Below are positions 36,184 to 46,718 of a stretch of 64,000 nt of DNA, piece by piece. The position numbers were made by a program, and so were the translations under genes. How positions within the stretch are numbered: position 1 is the first letter of the stretch; every line of letters starts with the position of its first letter. Below the pieces are notes generated by a model. The model ran no database searches. It was not told where the DNA came from and was given only the letters and a program-made list of their open reading frames with translations. The stretch is from Erythrobacteraceae bacterium (GTDB taxonomy: Bacteria; Pseudomonadota; Alphaproteobacteria; Sphingomonadales; Sphingomonadaceae), in contig JAIXPX010000023.1 of the NCBI GenBank assembly GCA_027486035.1, positions 1-64,000 on the forward strand, in the 5' to 3' direction.

Positions 36184-37365
36184 TCAGGTGGCCAAAAGCC
36201 GCTCGTAATGCGCCGCCAGCGCGGCGGCGTTCGCGTCCCAGCTCAGCCCCTCGACCAGCGCCGCGACATTCTCGCGCGGGGGCGGGGCCTTGAGAATCGC
36301 GTTGATCCCGGCAGCCACAGCCTCGGGTGTGCGCCCGACAAGGCGACCGGCCACGTCCGAGGCAATCAGCTCGCGCGCCGCTCCGACATCGCTCGTCACC
36401 ACCGGCGTCCCGCAGGCGAGCGATTCTACCCAGACATTGGCCATCCCCTCCGCCGCGCTGGGCAGCACCGAGACATCGGCCGCCGACAGGATCAGCGGCA
36501 TCAGATCGTGATCGACCGCTCCGGCGAAGAACACCCTGTCTGCCACGCGCTGGCTGGCGGCAAGAGCGCGCAGTCGGCCCAGATCCTCGCCTGTGCCCGC
36601 CAGCACCAGCCGCGCCCCCTCGACCAGCCGCAGGGCGCGGATCACGATCGCCTGCCCCTTGCGCTCGGTGAGCGCGCCCGCGCACACGACAAGCGGCGCA
36701 TTGTCGGGCATGGCAAAGCCGAGCTCCTCCGATAGCTGGCGGCGCAACCGGGTGTGGTTGAAGGGCCGGAAGCGGTCGCGGTCGAGCCCGGCGGGCAAAA
36801 GCGTGATGCGGGCCGGGTCCACCCCCAGCGCCGCCAGCTGCGCGGTCGAGGCGCGGCTGACCGCCAGCAGCCCCCGTGCAGCCTGTGCCGCCGCGACCAT
36901 CTGGCGGCGCGCATGATCCTGCCCGCTCCAGCGCGCAAGTTCAGGCCCGCGCGCCATGACCGAAAGCGGCAGGCCGAGCGCTCGGGCGACCTCGGCAGCG
37001 GCAGGGCCGTCGGGGAAGAACAGCTGCGCATCGACCAGGTCGATCGGGCTCTCGCGATGGATGTGCTGGGCCAGCGGCAATACGGCCCGGGCCATGGCGG
37101 CCACGTTGCGTCTGGCGCCGATGCCCGGAAGCAGCGTGTAGCGGGCGCGATGGACAGTGACACCACCCTCTCTCGCCACTTGGGGCAGCCCGGCAAGCGC
37201 GCGCGAGCGACCCAGGGCGAGCGGCGACAGGCCGATGGGGTTCACCACGCTCACCTTCCAATCGCCGCGCTTTGCCAGCGCCTCGACCGAGCGCGCGACG
37301 AAGGTGCCACGGCGCGGATCAAGCGCGTTCGGATAGAGGGTCGAAAGGACGAGGACGTGCTTCAT
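36184..37365 (-). CDS. GT4-family glycosyltransferase
   Basis: 393 aa GT-B fold enzyme. The N-terminal domain begins KHVLVLSTLYPNALDPRRGTFV. The nucleotide-sugar domain has PLVVCAGALTERKGQAIVIRAL, FFAGAVDHDLMPLILSAADVSVLPSAAEGMANVWVESLACGTPVVTSDVG, with the E-x7-E motif seen in many GT4 enzymes. Acceptor and sugar unknown; envelope or exopolysaccharide roles are common. ATG at 37365 (MKHVLV) is chosen since upstream frame sequence is not protein-like. It ends convergently with secF. Confidence 0.9.
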   Translation of the reverse strand: MKHVLVLSTLYPNALDPRRGTFVARSVEALAKRGDWKVSVVNPIGLSPLALGRSRALAGLPQVAREGGVTVHRARYTLLPGIGARRNVAAMARAVLPLAQHIHRESPIDLVDAQLFFPDGPAAAEVARALGLPLSVMARGPELARWSGQDHARRQMVAAAQAARGLLAVSRASTAQLAALGVDPARITLLPAGLDRDRFRPFNHTRLRRQLSEELGFAMPDNAPLVVCAGALTERKGQAIVIRALRLVEGARLVLAGTGEDLGRLRALAASQRVADRVFFAGAVDHDLMPLILSAADVSVLPSAAEGMANVWVESLACGTPVVTSDVGAARELIASDVAGRLVGRTPEAVAAGINAILKAPPPRENVAALVEGLSWDANAAALAAHYERLLAT

Positions 37366-37376
37366 GGCCCTCCGGT

Positions 37377-37967
37377 TCAGATCGCGCGGACGAGCATGAA
37401 GGCTACCGCGATCCACGCAGGTTTGTCGACCACCACCTGCTTTTGCCCTGCGCCGGGCGGAAGCAGGCCGACCTTGCCGTCGCGGTAATCGATCAGCCGG
37501 CCGAAGCCGAAGCGGCCGCCGGGCCGCGGGACAAGGCAATCCCGGTTGATGGCGCGGCTGACTGCCAGAGGGTCGGCATCGGGAGCCAGCGGGCGCAGCC
37601 ACACGAGATCGCCGCTACGATATTCACCCATGCTGGCATCGACCGCGAGGACCAGCGGGGCAGGTCCGTCCTCGCTTGCCAAAGCGCCCGGCAGCAATGC
37701 CTCGCGCGGGGCACCGAGCGGCTCCGGGCCTGCGGGCCCGAGCTCGGCAACGATGGTCGGCACCCTGGCCGTCGGTTCGCGCATCAGGGCAGCGGGATCG
37801 ACCTCGAGAGCGGCGGCGATGCGGTTCATCCAGGTCAGCGAGAGCGAACGCATTCCGGTCTCGAGCCGCCCGATGGTCTGCGCCGTCGTCGGCGGCGCGC
37901 AGGCCGCGGCGAGATCGGCGAGGGTCATCCCCTTGGCCTTGCGGATGTCGCGGATACGGTTGTTCAT
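37377..37967 (-). CDS. XRE-family regulator with C-terminal S24-like region
   Basis: 196 aa. The N-terminal helix-turn-helix (NRIRDIRKAKGMTLADLAAACAPPTTAQTIGRLETGMRSLSLTWMNRIAAALEVD) is cro/C1-type. The C-terminus (VLAVDASMGEYRSGDLVWLRP, CLVPRPGGRFGFGRLIDY) resembles the LexA/S24 fold, but the Ser/Lys catalytic dyad is not evident (only ASMGEYRSGD fits the Ser region). It probably represses its own promoter and the divergent DUF6456 gene via the repeat between them. Confidence 0.88.
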   Translation of the reverse strand: MNNRIRDIRKAKGMTLADLAAACAPPTTAQTIGRLETGMRSLSLTWMNRIAAALEVDPAALMREPTARVPTIVAELGPAGPEPLGAPREALLPGALASEDGPAPLVLAVDASMGEYRSGDLVWLRPLAPDADPLAVSRAINRDCLVPRPGGRFGFGRLIDYRDGKVGLLPPGAGQKQVVVDKPAWIAVAFMLVRAI

Positions 37968-38018
37968 GTCACGCCCTCACGTAGCAGACCGGCAGGATGC
38001 AAAAGCGGCCGCCGTTAT

Positions 38019-38057
38019 AACCAGATTGGTTTTTTCTTTCCTACAGCCAATCCGGTT
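38019..38057. promoter_or_regulatory. Operator-like inverted repeat between XRE regulator and DUF6456 gene
   Basis: AACCAGATTGG at 38019-38029 and CCAATCCGGTT at 38047-38057 are inverted copies matching at 10 of 11 positions, with a pyrimidine-rich spacer (TTTTTTCTTTCCTACAG). Each half is itself partly symmetric (AACCA..TGGTT; CCAA..TTGG), as expected for two dimer sites. It lies 38 bases from the DUF6456 start and 52 from the regulator start. Confidence 0.55.
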
Positions 38058-38094
38058 TGGCAAGCCCTTGCACGCACTAGCGAAAGGGAAGCCC

Positions 38095-38577
38095 ATGGAA
38101 CGCCAGTTGGTCGAACGCGAACTCACCTCCGAAGGACCGCGCCGCGCGCGGGTCAAGCCCGGCGGGCGGCGACCGGCGCGCAGCGTGACGATCAATCTCG
38201 CCGAGAGCCCGCTGGTGTGGCTCCATGCCCGCGGGCATCTCTCCGACCGCCTGCTCGACGCAGGCGAGGCGCTGCGGCGCGACTACGAAACCGCACAGCT
38301 TTCCCCCAGCGTCACGATGCGCTGGGATCCGGTTCGGGTGAAGGGCAGCGGCGCTGGCGGATTGTCGCCCGGCGAGCGCCAGGTGGCAGCGCGCCAGCGC
38401 TTCGATGCCGCGACCAGGGCGGCCGGGCGAGGGCTGGAGGATATCCTGTTGCGCGTGGTCTGCGCCGGCGAGACGCTGCCGGAGGCGGAAAAGGGGCTGG
38501 GCTGGCCAGCGCGCAGCGGCAAGCTGGTACTGAAGATCGCGCTCGAACGGGTGGCGGAGTTCTACCGGATCACTTGA
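38095..38577 (+). CDS. DUF6456 domain protein
   Basis: 160 aa. Family hallmarks: INLAESPLVWLHARGHLSDRLLDAGEALRRDYETAQLSP, then WPARSGKLVLKIALERVAEFY. DUF6456 proteins are alphaproteobacterial, helical and of unknown function, often near DNA-binding regulators. ATG at 38095 is preceded by AAAGGGAA. The N-terminal 40 residues are basic (RRARVKPGGRRPARS), suggesting possible nucleic acid contact. It is divergent from the XRE gene and convergent with the ABC-F gene. Confidence 0.85.
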   Translation: MERQLVERELTSEGPRRARVKPGGRRPARSVTINLAESPLVWLHARGHLSDRLLDAGEALRRDYETAQLSPSVTMRWDPVRVKGSGAGGLSPGERQVAARQRFDAATRAAGRGLEDILLRVVCAGETLPEAEKGLGWPARSGKLVLKIALERVAEFYRIT

Positions 38578-38651
38578 GCCGGTCCGATCACGCGGTCATG
38601 CGGCGATGCGCTGCCGGAGGTCCGCGACATGGCCCTCCGGCGCGCGAGCCA

Positions 38652-40496
<1,845 letters not shown>

Positions 40497-40695
40497 GGCC
40501 TGCGGCACCTAGGGGCTGGAGCCTTGGGTAACAAGCCCCGCAGCAACGCCCATCCGGCCGGCGCGCTTAGCCATCGACGGGCGATGGCCTCGGCTGCAAC
40601 TGCACGAAGGCTTGCGCACTGCCCCCTGACAATCGCGGGGCTGACAAGGTCATTCACGGCTTGTTCAATGGGGCAGCATTAGGCATCTTGATCTT

Positions 40696-41004
40696 ATGAA
40701 ACTGCGCGCGTCCCTTCTGCTCTTGTCACTTGCGGCCTTTTCGGCACCCGGTCTGCCTGCGGCCGCACAGGACCAGGTGCGCGGCGAGCAGGGCGAGGCG
40801 CGGCGCGAGGCGCAGGCGGGCAACATCATGCGCTCGGGCGAGATCGAGGCGATGATCCTGCCCTCGATGAAGCATGCCGAGTATCTCGGCTTCGCTTACG
40901 ATTCGTCAGCCAAGGCCTATCGTCTCAAGTTCATCAGGGATGGCCGCGTCACCTATGTGGATGTCGATGCCCGCACCGGGCGTGTCATCCGGAAAGCGCG
41001 CTGA
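40696..41004 (+). CDS. Small PepSY-like exported protein
   Basis: 102 aa. The signal peptide LRASLLLLSLAAFSAPGLPAAAQ is followed by a charged stretch and a PepSY-like fold (YLGFAYDSSAKAYRLKFIRDGRVTYVDVDARTGRVIRKAR). PepSY proteins are periplasmic inhibitors or sensors. It precedes an OmpR-type response regulator and sensor kinase in the same direction, a common arrangement with PhoPQ-like systems, so it may modulate the kinase. Confidence 0.83.
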   Translation: MKLRASLLLLSLAAFSAPGLPAAAQDQVRGEQGEARREAQAGNIMRSGEIEAMILPSMKHAEYLGFAYDSSAKAYRLKFIRDGRVTYVDVDARTGRVIRKAR

Positions 41005-41127
41005 CAGCTTGGTTTTCATGCAGGATCATCGGGGGAAAGCGCGCGACGCGGGCGGCGGCGGTTGCTTGACGCACGCCATCCGAGAGCGCAAGCCCCGCCG
41101 CAACGCAACCTTTGGAAATGGTGGACC

Positions 41128-41805
41128 ATGCGCATTCTGATCGTCGAAGACGAACCGACTCTCGGCGCGCAGCTCAAATCGACGCTGGAAAACCAGGGTT
41201 ATGCCGTCGATTTGTCGACCGACGGCGAGGACGGCCACTTCATGGGGTCGACCGAGGATTATGATGCGGTCGTGCTCGATCTCGGCCTGCCCGAGATCGA
41301 CGGGCTCACTGTGCTCGGCATGTGGCGGCGGGAGGGGCGGACCTTCCCCGTGCTGGTCCTGACGGCACGCGACAGCTGGAGCGACAAGGTGGCCGGCCTC
41401 GATGCGGGCGCCGATGACTATCTCGCCAAGCCGTTCCAGACCGAGGAGCTAATCGCCCGCCTGCGCGCGCTGATCCGCCGCGCTTCGGGCAACACCTCTA
41501 GCGAACTGACTGCCGGCGACGTGCGACTGGACACCCGTTCGGGCCGCGTGACGCTCGACGGCGAGCCGGTCAAACTCACCGCGCAGGAATACAAGCTGCT
41601 GAGCTACCTGATGCACCACAAGGGCAAGGTGGTCAGCCGCACCGAACTGATCGAGCACATCTACGATCAGGATTTCGACCGCGATTCCAATACTATCGAA
41701 GTCTTCGTCACGCGCATTCGCAAGAAGCTCGGCGCAGACGTGATCACGACCATCCGTGGCCTCGGTTACAGCCTCGACGACCCCGCCGAACCGCCGCGCG
41801 CCTGA
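41128..41805 (+). CDS. OmpR/PhoP-family response regulator
   Basis: 225 aa. The receiver domain has ILIVEDEPTLGAQ, the phospho-acceptor in VVLDLGLPEIDG, VLVLTARDSW, and DYLAKPFQTEEL. The C-terminal winged helix (LTAQEYKLLSYLMHHKGKVVSRTELIEHIYDQDFDRDSNTIEVFVTRIRKKLG) is PhoB/OmpR type. ATG at 41128 starts MRILIVEDE. The kinase gene follows 28 bases later. Confidence 0.94.
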   Translation: MRILIVEDEPTLGAQLKSTLENQGYAVDLSTDGEDGHFMGSTEDYDAVVLDLGLPEIDGLTVLGMWRREGRTFPVLVLTARDSWSDKVAGLDAGADDYLAKPFQTEELIARLRALIRRASGNTSSELTAGDVRLDTRSGRVTLDGEPVKLTAQEYKLLSYLMHHKGKVVSRTELIEHIYDQDFDRDSNTIEVFVTRIRKKLGADVITTIRGLGYSLDDPAEPPRA

Positions 41806-41833
41806 CGCGGGGGCAAAGGGCGGAGATGCGCTT

Positions 41834-43267
41834 GTGACCTTGCCTGATAGCGAGGACGCAGGCGTGTCCGGGCCTGCGGGCCACCTCGCCGAGGTCACGC
41901 CCCGAGCGAGCCTTGCGCGGCGCATGGGTCTGATCGCAGCCGGCTGGATCTTCGTGCTGCTGCTGGGTGGCGGGGTTGCGCTCGAGCGCACCCTGACGAC
42001 GCAAGTCGAGGCCAATTTCGACGAGCAGCTCGATTATATCCTCACCGCCATGATCGCCTCGGCCGAGATCGATCCGAGCGGCGAGGTCTATTTCTACCGC
42101 ACCTTGGGCGACCAGCGTTTCCTTGAACCGGGCAGCGGTCTCTATTGGCAGATCAGCGGCGGCAGTTACGAGCCCTGGCCATCGCGCAGCCTGTGGGACC
42201 GCACGCTCAAGCTGCATGGCGTCGAGACCAGAGGCACACATTTCGACAGCGAGGTGCATTTCTACAACTCCGACCAGTTCGCCGGCGAGCCGCTGCGCAT
42301 CGCCGAGCGGACGGTGATCCTGCCTGGCAGCAAAACGCGTTGGACCTTTGCCGTCGCCAGCGCGACCGAGCAGATGGACCGGCAGATCGGGCGGGTCCGC
42401 TTGATCCTGATCTGGAGTTTTGCGGTGCTGGGGCTGGGCCTGCTGGTGATGGCGCTGCTTCAGATCCGCTACGGCCTCTCGCCGCTGCGCCGGGTCCGCG
42501 CCGCGATCCAGAAGCTGCGCACGACGGGTGCGAACCGCATCACCGATCCGCTTCCGCTCGAGGTCCAGCCCCTCGTTGACGAATTGAACGCGCTGATCGA
42601 GCACTCCGAGAAGCAGGCGGAGGAAGCACGCCGCCATGCGGGCAATCTGGCCCACGCCCTGAAGACGCCCCTGACGGTGCTCACCAACGCCGCCACCGCG
42701 CGCGCGGCTGATCTGGGCGATGCAGTGATGCGTGAGACCCGGACCATGCAGCGCCATGTCGATCACCACTTGGCCCGTGCAAGGGCGGTGGGCCGCCGCG
42801 CTGTCGGCCATGCGCGCACCAATGTCATGGCAAGCGCCGAGGCTGTCAGGCGTGCGGTCGAGCGGCTCTATCCCGAGGGTCGGCTCGATATCGCCGGTGA
42901 CCGCGCCGCCGCGGTTGCGCTCGAGCGGCAGGATCTGGACGAGCTGCTCGGCAACCTCATCGAGAACGCCGCCAAGTATGGCGGCGGTTCGGTGTTCGTC
43001 ACCATCGACCCGGATGAGAGCGAAGCGCGGCGAGATCCCGCGATGTGCCTGATCTGGGTCGAGGATGATGGCCCGGGAATTCCCGCGACCGAGCGGCAGC
43101 GGATCTTCGATCGCGGGGTGCGGCTCGATACCGACAAGCCCGGTACCGGCCTCGGCCTGGCGATCGTGCGCGATGTGGCCGAAATCTACGGTGGCAGTGT
43201 AACGCTCGGCACCAGCGAGGACTTGGGCGGGCTGCTCGTCGAGCTGCGCCTCCCGCGTGCGGACTGA
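41834..43267 (+). CDS. Membrane sensor histidine kinase (PhoQ-like)
   Basis: About 477 aa. Two membrane segments (LIAAGWIFVLLLGGGVAL and LILIWSFAVLGLGLLVMALL) flank a periplasmic domain of about 130 residues. A HAMP-like region follows, then the H-box HAGNLAHALKTPLTVLTNAA, the N-box LDELLGNLIENAAKYGGG, G1 EDDGPGIPATERQRIFDRG and G2 GTGLGLAIVRDVAEIYGG. GTG at 41834 with GGAG upstream is the preferred start; Met near residue 31 is an alternative. It is the cognate kinase of the preceding regulator. Confidence 0.9.
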   Translation: MTLPDSEDAGVSGPAGHLAEVTPRASLARRMGLIAAGWIFVLLLGGGVALERTLTTQVEANFDEQLDYILTAMIASAEIDPSGEVYFYRTLGDQRFLEPGSGLYWQISGGSYEPWPSRSLWDRTLKLHGVETRGTHFDSEVHFYNSDQFAGEPLRIAERTVILPGSKTRWTFAVASATEQMDRQIGRVRLILIWSFAVLGLGLLVMALLQIRYGLSPLRRVRAAIQKLRTTGANRITDPLPLEVQPLVDELNALIEHSEKQAEEARRHAGNLAHALKTPLTVLTNAATARAADLGDAVMRETRTMQRHVDHHLARARAVGRRAVGHARTNVMASAEAVRRAVERLYPEGRLDIAGDRAAAVALERQDLDELLGNLIENAAKYGGGSVFVTIDPDESEARRDPAMCLIWVEDDGPGIPATERQRIFDRGVRLDTDKPGTGLGLAIVRDVAEIYGGSVTLGTSEDLGGLLVELRLPRAD

Positions 43268-43331
43268 AGCGCGCGAAGGGTTCCGGGCGGCGCGGCGTTA
43301 AGGGCCTGAGGAGCTTTTCCCGACCATCCCG

Positions 43332-43949
43332 ATGACCGCCGCTGGCCTGCATCTTCCCTCTGCACCCGACGCAGCCGCGAGCGGCAGCGACGCCACACAG
43401 ATCCAGCGCCTCGCCGCGCGCGACGCAGGAGTCTTGCGCCGGGTGGTCGATGTGCACGCCGCTCGCCTTCACCGCATTGCCTGGCGGATGACCGGCGATG
43501 CCGCCGAAGCCGAGGATATCGTGCAGGAGGCCTTGCTGCGCTTGTGGGACCTGGCACCGGCCATGGCTGCACGCTATCCCGCAGGGAGCAGGAGAGCGGC
43601 CGATATCAGGCTCGGCGGCTGGCTCCAGCGGGTGGTGACGAACCTTTCGATAGACCGCCTGCGCCGCATCCGGCGCCTGTCCGGGACCGACGTGCCCGAG
43701 CGCATGGATGATGCCCCTTTGGCAGATGCCGTGGCCGAGGCGTGTGAAGAAGGCGCGCGGGCCCGCGCCCTGATCGCCGCGCTCCCCGAACGCCAGCGCG
43801 CTGCGATCGTGCTGACCTATTACGAGGAACTGCCGAACGCCGAAGCGGCGGCAGCGCTCGACATGAATCTCAAGGCCTTCGAATCCCTGCTCCACCGCGC
43901 CAGGGCGGCGCTGCGGCTGGCGTTCGCGGTACAGGAAGGTTGCAGATGA
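43332..43949 (+). CDS. ECF-family RNA polymerase sigma factor
   Basis: 205 aa. Region 2: VDVHAARLHRIAWRMTGDAAEAEDIVQEALLRLWDLAP with -10 recognition and melting. Region 4: ALIAALPERQRAAIVLTYYEELPNAEAAAALDMNLKAFESLLHRARAALR, a helix-turn-helix that reads the -35. The unusual PAGSRRAADIR insertion and a long interdomain part lie between them. Its TGA overlaps the ATG of the membrane protein after it, which is likely its regulator. Confidence 0.93.
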   Translation: MTAAGLHLPSAPDAAASGSDATQIQRLAARDAGVLRRVVDVHAARLHRIAWRMTGDAAEAEDIVQEALLRLWDLAPAMAARYPAGSRRAADIRLGGWLQRVVTNLSIDRLRRIRRLSGTDVPERMDDAPLADAVAEACEEGARARALIAALPERQRAAIVLTYYEELPNAEAAAALDMNLKAFESLLHRARAALRLAFAVQEGCR

Positions 43950-44851
43950 ACCTCGGCATAAAAGGGCCTGACGGCGGCCCGATCCCCCCCGATAGCCCAC
44001 TTGCCCGGGCCCTTGCGTTGCCGCCGGAGGCGCCGCTCTCCGCCGGGTTTGCCGACCGGGTGGTTGCGGCTGCCGAAGCGCGGCCGGTTCCCTTGCCGAA
44101 GCTGCGCCGGGGCTCGGGCTGGCGTGCCGGGCGACGCCTTGCCATCGGTCTTGCGGGCATCGCGGCGCTTGCAAGCGCTGCGGCAGCGACGGGCCTGCTC
44201 CGGCAACTTGCGGTGCCGGTGCCCTCGGCTGGCACAGTCTGGGCGCACCTCAGCGGCACGGCCAAATCCGCACCCGCAAAGGCGGCAAAGCGGGCGCCTG
44301 TCGAGACCCCGGCGGCGCCAGCCAAGGTCGAGATCGAGGAGTCGATCGACACCCCCGAGGAACTCGCGGAGGCCTTCCGCCGCGCCGACACCTTGCGCGC
44401 GGATCGCAGGGCAGAGCGTCTCAGGATCATCGACCAGCGGATCGCGGGCGAGATCGAGCGCCGCAGTGCCGCAGGGCTCAGGGTTCCGAGCGCGCAGGAG
44501 GTAGCGCGTCTGCGGGAGCGCATCGCGGCTGCCGAGGCCCTGCGCGAGCAGCGTGCGGATGCGCGCGTCGCCGCACGGCGCGAGGTCTTGCAGCGCAAGG
44601 TTGAAGCAGGCGAGGCGATCACGCGCGAGGACTTCGCCGCACCCCCTCGCGGCTTGCGTGATCTGCCCGAGGCCAGCGCTGCTTTCGAGCGCTTGAGGCG
44701 CGTGCCTCCCCGTGAGCGCCGCGCCGCCTTGCAGGCCATGCCCGCCGAGGAGCGGGGCGCGGTCCTGGAGGAGTTTCGCACGCTTCGCGCGGCCTTGAAC
44801 CCGCCCACGACTCCACCTTCACCTGAGGCGCAGCCGAAGTCCGGGGATTGA
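43946..44851 (+). CDS. Putative membrane-bound anti-sigma-like protein
   Basis: 301 aa. A cytosolic N-terminus (70 residues), one membrane segment (AIGLAGIAALASAAAATGLL), then a long periplasmic Ala/Glu/Arg-rich coiled coil with repeated RRADTLRADRRAERLRI-type heptads. The ending LRRVPPRERRAALQAMPAEERGAVLEEFRTLR has a P-x-R-R-x-ALQ-M repeat typical of Spy/DUF3106-like helices. Start overlaps the ECF stop by 4 bp. The gene order and topology suggest it controls the sigma factor; no ZAS zinc motif is seen. Confidence 0.7.
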   Translation: MNLGIKGPDGGPIPPDSPLARALALPPEAPLSAGFADRVVAAAEARPVPLPKLRRGSGWRAGRRLAIGLAGIAALASAAAATGLLRQLAVPVPSAGTVWAHLSGTAKSAPAKAAKRAPVETPAAPAKVEIEESIDTPEELAEAFRRADTLRADRRAERLRIIDQRIAGEIERRSAAGLRVPSAQEVARLRERIAAAEALREQRADARVAARREVLQRKVEAGEAITREDFAAPPRGLRDLPEASAAFERLRRVPPRERRAALQAMPAEERGAVLEEFRTLRAALNPPTTPPSPEAQPKSGD

Positions 44852-44936
44852 ATGGCGCCTCCAGTGGAGAATTCATTGGCGGTTCAGACGGTTCGCGCAG
44901 ATTGATCCGGTCTCGCCGAGCCGGAGAACCGACCGC

Positions 44937-45308
44937 ATGATCGCCACTCGTCCCATCATATTCATCGCGGCGGCCATGCTCCTCGGGGGATGCGCGACCG
45001 GCGATCCGGCCGGGACGGAAAGGACAGTCTTCGACAATCCCTATGCCGCGCCCGTTATCGGCAGTGCCGGCATCGGTCCGCAATGCGATGCAGCACGAGG
45101 CCGGGATGCAACCTGTCTGGGCGTACCTCTCACCCGCGAGGGACGGGGCACCGTCGTGGGCCACCGTGTCCGCAACGACCTTGATCGCAACCAGCGTCGT
45201 ATCCTGCGCGAACGGGCCGAGCAATTGAGGCAGGCAAGCGAGGGGATTCGCACGCCGCCAGCCCCTGCGCCGGTCGAACCAGAGCCTGCCGCTGGAGCCA
45301 GCGAATAG
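44937..45308 (+). CDS. Small lipoprotein
   Basis: 123 aa. The signal peptide ends in lipobox LLGGC near residue 18, so it is probably an outer membrane-anchored lipoprotein. The mature part contains two Cys (QCDAARGRDATCLG) that could form a disulfide, a charged helix (RNDLDRNQRRILRERAEQLRQ) and a Pro-rich tail. No family recognised. It follows the ECF operon by 85 bases and is convergent with chorismate mutase. Confidence 0.75.
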   Translation: MIATRPIIFIAAAMLLGGCATGDPAGTERTVFDNPYAAPVIGSAGIGPQCDAARGRDATCLGVPLTREGRGTVVGHRVRNDLDRNQRRILRERAEQLRQASEGIRTPPAPAPVEPEPAAGASE

Positions 45309-45310
45309 GC

Positions 45311-45619
45311 TCAGCCAGCCGCCGCGCGCTCGTGGTGCCGGATCACCTCGTCGATGATGAAGCGGAGGAATTTTTCCGAGAATTCAGGGTCGAGATCTGC
45401 TTCCTCCGACAGCTTGCGCAGGCGCGCGATCTGCCGCGCCTCGCGATCGGGGTCAGCCGGGGGCAGCGTCACCTTGGCCTTGTATTCACCCACGGCCTGG
45501 GTGATCCGGAAGCGTTCGGCCAGGATATGGATCAGCGCGGCATCGATGTTGTCGATGCTCTTGCGGAATGCGGCCAGCACCGGATCGGGTGTCTGGGATG
45601 CTTGCTGATCTTGCGCCAT
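45311..45619 (-). CDS. AroQ-type chorismate mutase
   Basis: 102 aa, one all-helical chorismate mutase domain: RKSIDNIDAALIHILAERFRITQAVGEYKAK carries the active-site Arg and Lys; REARQIARLRKLSEEADLDPEFSEKFLRFIIDEVIRHHE carries the remainder. It converts chorismate to prephenate for Phe/Tyr synthesis. ATG at 45619 (MAQDQQ) is chosen over an upstream Met since it avoids an unlikely Cys/Arg-rich leader. Divergent from polyprenyl synthase. Confidence 0.92.
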   Translation of the reverse strand: MAQDQQASQTPDPVLAAFRKSIDNIDAALIHILAERFRITQAVGEYKAKVTLPPADPDREARQIARLRKLSEEADLDPEFSEKFLRFIIDEVIRHHERAAAG

Positions 45620-45687
45620 GGCTGGCCAAACTAGCAGCAATTCCGCGCTTGCCAAGCACGGCTGGGCCGCCCTAATGCCGGGACACA

Positions 45688-46698
45688 ATGAGCGCCGATA
45701 TCGTCCCTCTGCCGCGCAAGGCGCCGACACTCGATCCTATGCTGTCGCTGACGGCGGCGGGCATGAACTCGGTCAACGCGGTCATCCTTGAGCGGATGCA
45801 GAGCGAGATCCCGCTGATCCCGCGTCTTGCCGGTCACCTGATTTCGGGCGGTGGAAAGCGGTTGCGCCCGATGCTGACGCTCGCGGGCGCGGAGCTTGTC
45901 GGTTACAAGGGTACGCGCCACCACAAGCTCGCTGCCGCCGTCGAGTTCATCCACACCGCGACGCTGCTTCACGACGATGTGGTCGATGGCAGCGAACTGC
46001 GGCGCGGCAAGGCGGCAGCCAACATCATTTTCGGCAATCCGGCGACCGTCCTGGTCGGCGACTTCCTGTTCAGCCGCGCCTTCGAACTGATGACAGAGGA
46101 CGGCTCGCTGAAGGTGCTCTCGATCCTCAGCCGCGCCAGTGCGGTGATCGCGGAAGGCGAGGTCTCGCAGCTCTCCGCCCAGCGCCAGATCGCGACCAGC
46201 GAGGAACAGTACCTCCACATCATCGGCGCCAAGACCGCCGCTCTGTTCGCGGCCGCCAGCCAGATCAGCGCGGTGGTGGCCGAATGCTCGGAAGAACAGG
46301 AGCGCGCGCTCGAAGCCTATGGCCGCAACCTCGGCGTCGCCTTCCAGCTGGTCGACGATGCGATCGACTACGATTCCGATGCCGCCGAGATGGGCAAGGA
46401 TCAGGGTGATGATTTCCGCGAGGGCAAGATGACCCTGCCGGTGATCCTTGCCTATGCCCGCGGCAGCGACGAGGAGCGCAAGTTCTGGAAGGACGCGATC
46501 CTCGGCCACCGCACCTCGGACGCTGATCTTGTCCACGCCATTCACATGATCGGCAAGCACAACGCTCTCGCGGACACGCGGGAGCGGGCGCGCCATTTTG
46601 CTCACCGCGCGATCGACGCGATTTCGATCTTCCCCGATGGCAAGGCGCGCGCGGCAATGGCCGAAGCAGCGCAATTCGCGGTCGCGCGCGGGCATTGA
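45688..46698 (+). CDS. Trans-polyprenyl diphosphate synthase (octaprenyl/decaprenyl type)
   Basis: 336 aa. GGGKRLRPMLTLAGAELVG binds IPP, the first Asp-rich motif is TATLLHDDVVDGSELRRG, and the second is FQLVDDAIDYDSD. This is a long-chain prenyl synthase for the ubiquinone side chain; chain length cannot be read with certainty (Ala/Ala-type residues before DDVVD fit long products). ATG at 45688 lies 68 bases from the divergent chorismate mutase. hrpB follows with only 20 bases between. Confidence 0.94.
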   Translation: MSADIVPLPRKAPTLDPMLSLTAAGMNSVNAVILERMQSEIPLIPRLAGHLISGGGKRLRPMLTLAGAELVGYKGTRHHKLAAAVEFIHTATLLHDDVVDGSELRRGKAAANIIFGNPATVLVGDFLFSRAFELMTEDGSLKVLSILSRASAVIAEGEVSQLSAQRQIATSEEQYLHIIGAKTAALFAAASQISAVVAECSEEQERALEAYGRNLGVAFQLVDDAIDYDSDAAEMGKDQGDDFREGKMTLPVILAYARGSDEERKFWKDAILGHRTSDADLVHAIHMIGKHNALADTRERARHFAHRAIDAISIFPDGKARAAMAEAAQFAVARGH

Positions 46699-46718
46699 GC
46701 AGGCTATCGGCCGGGGCA

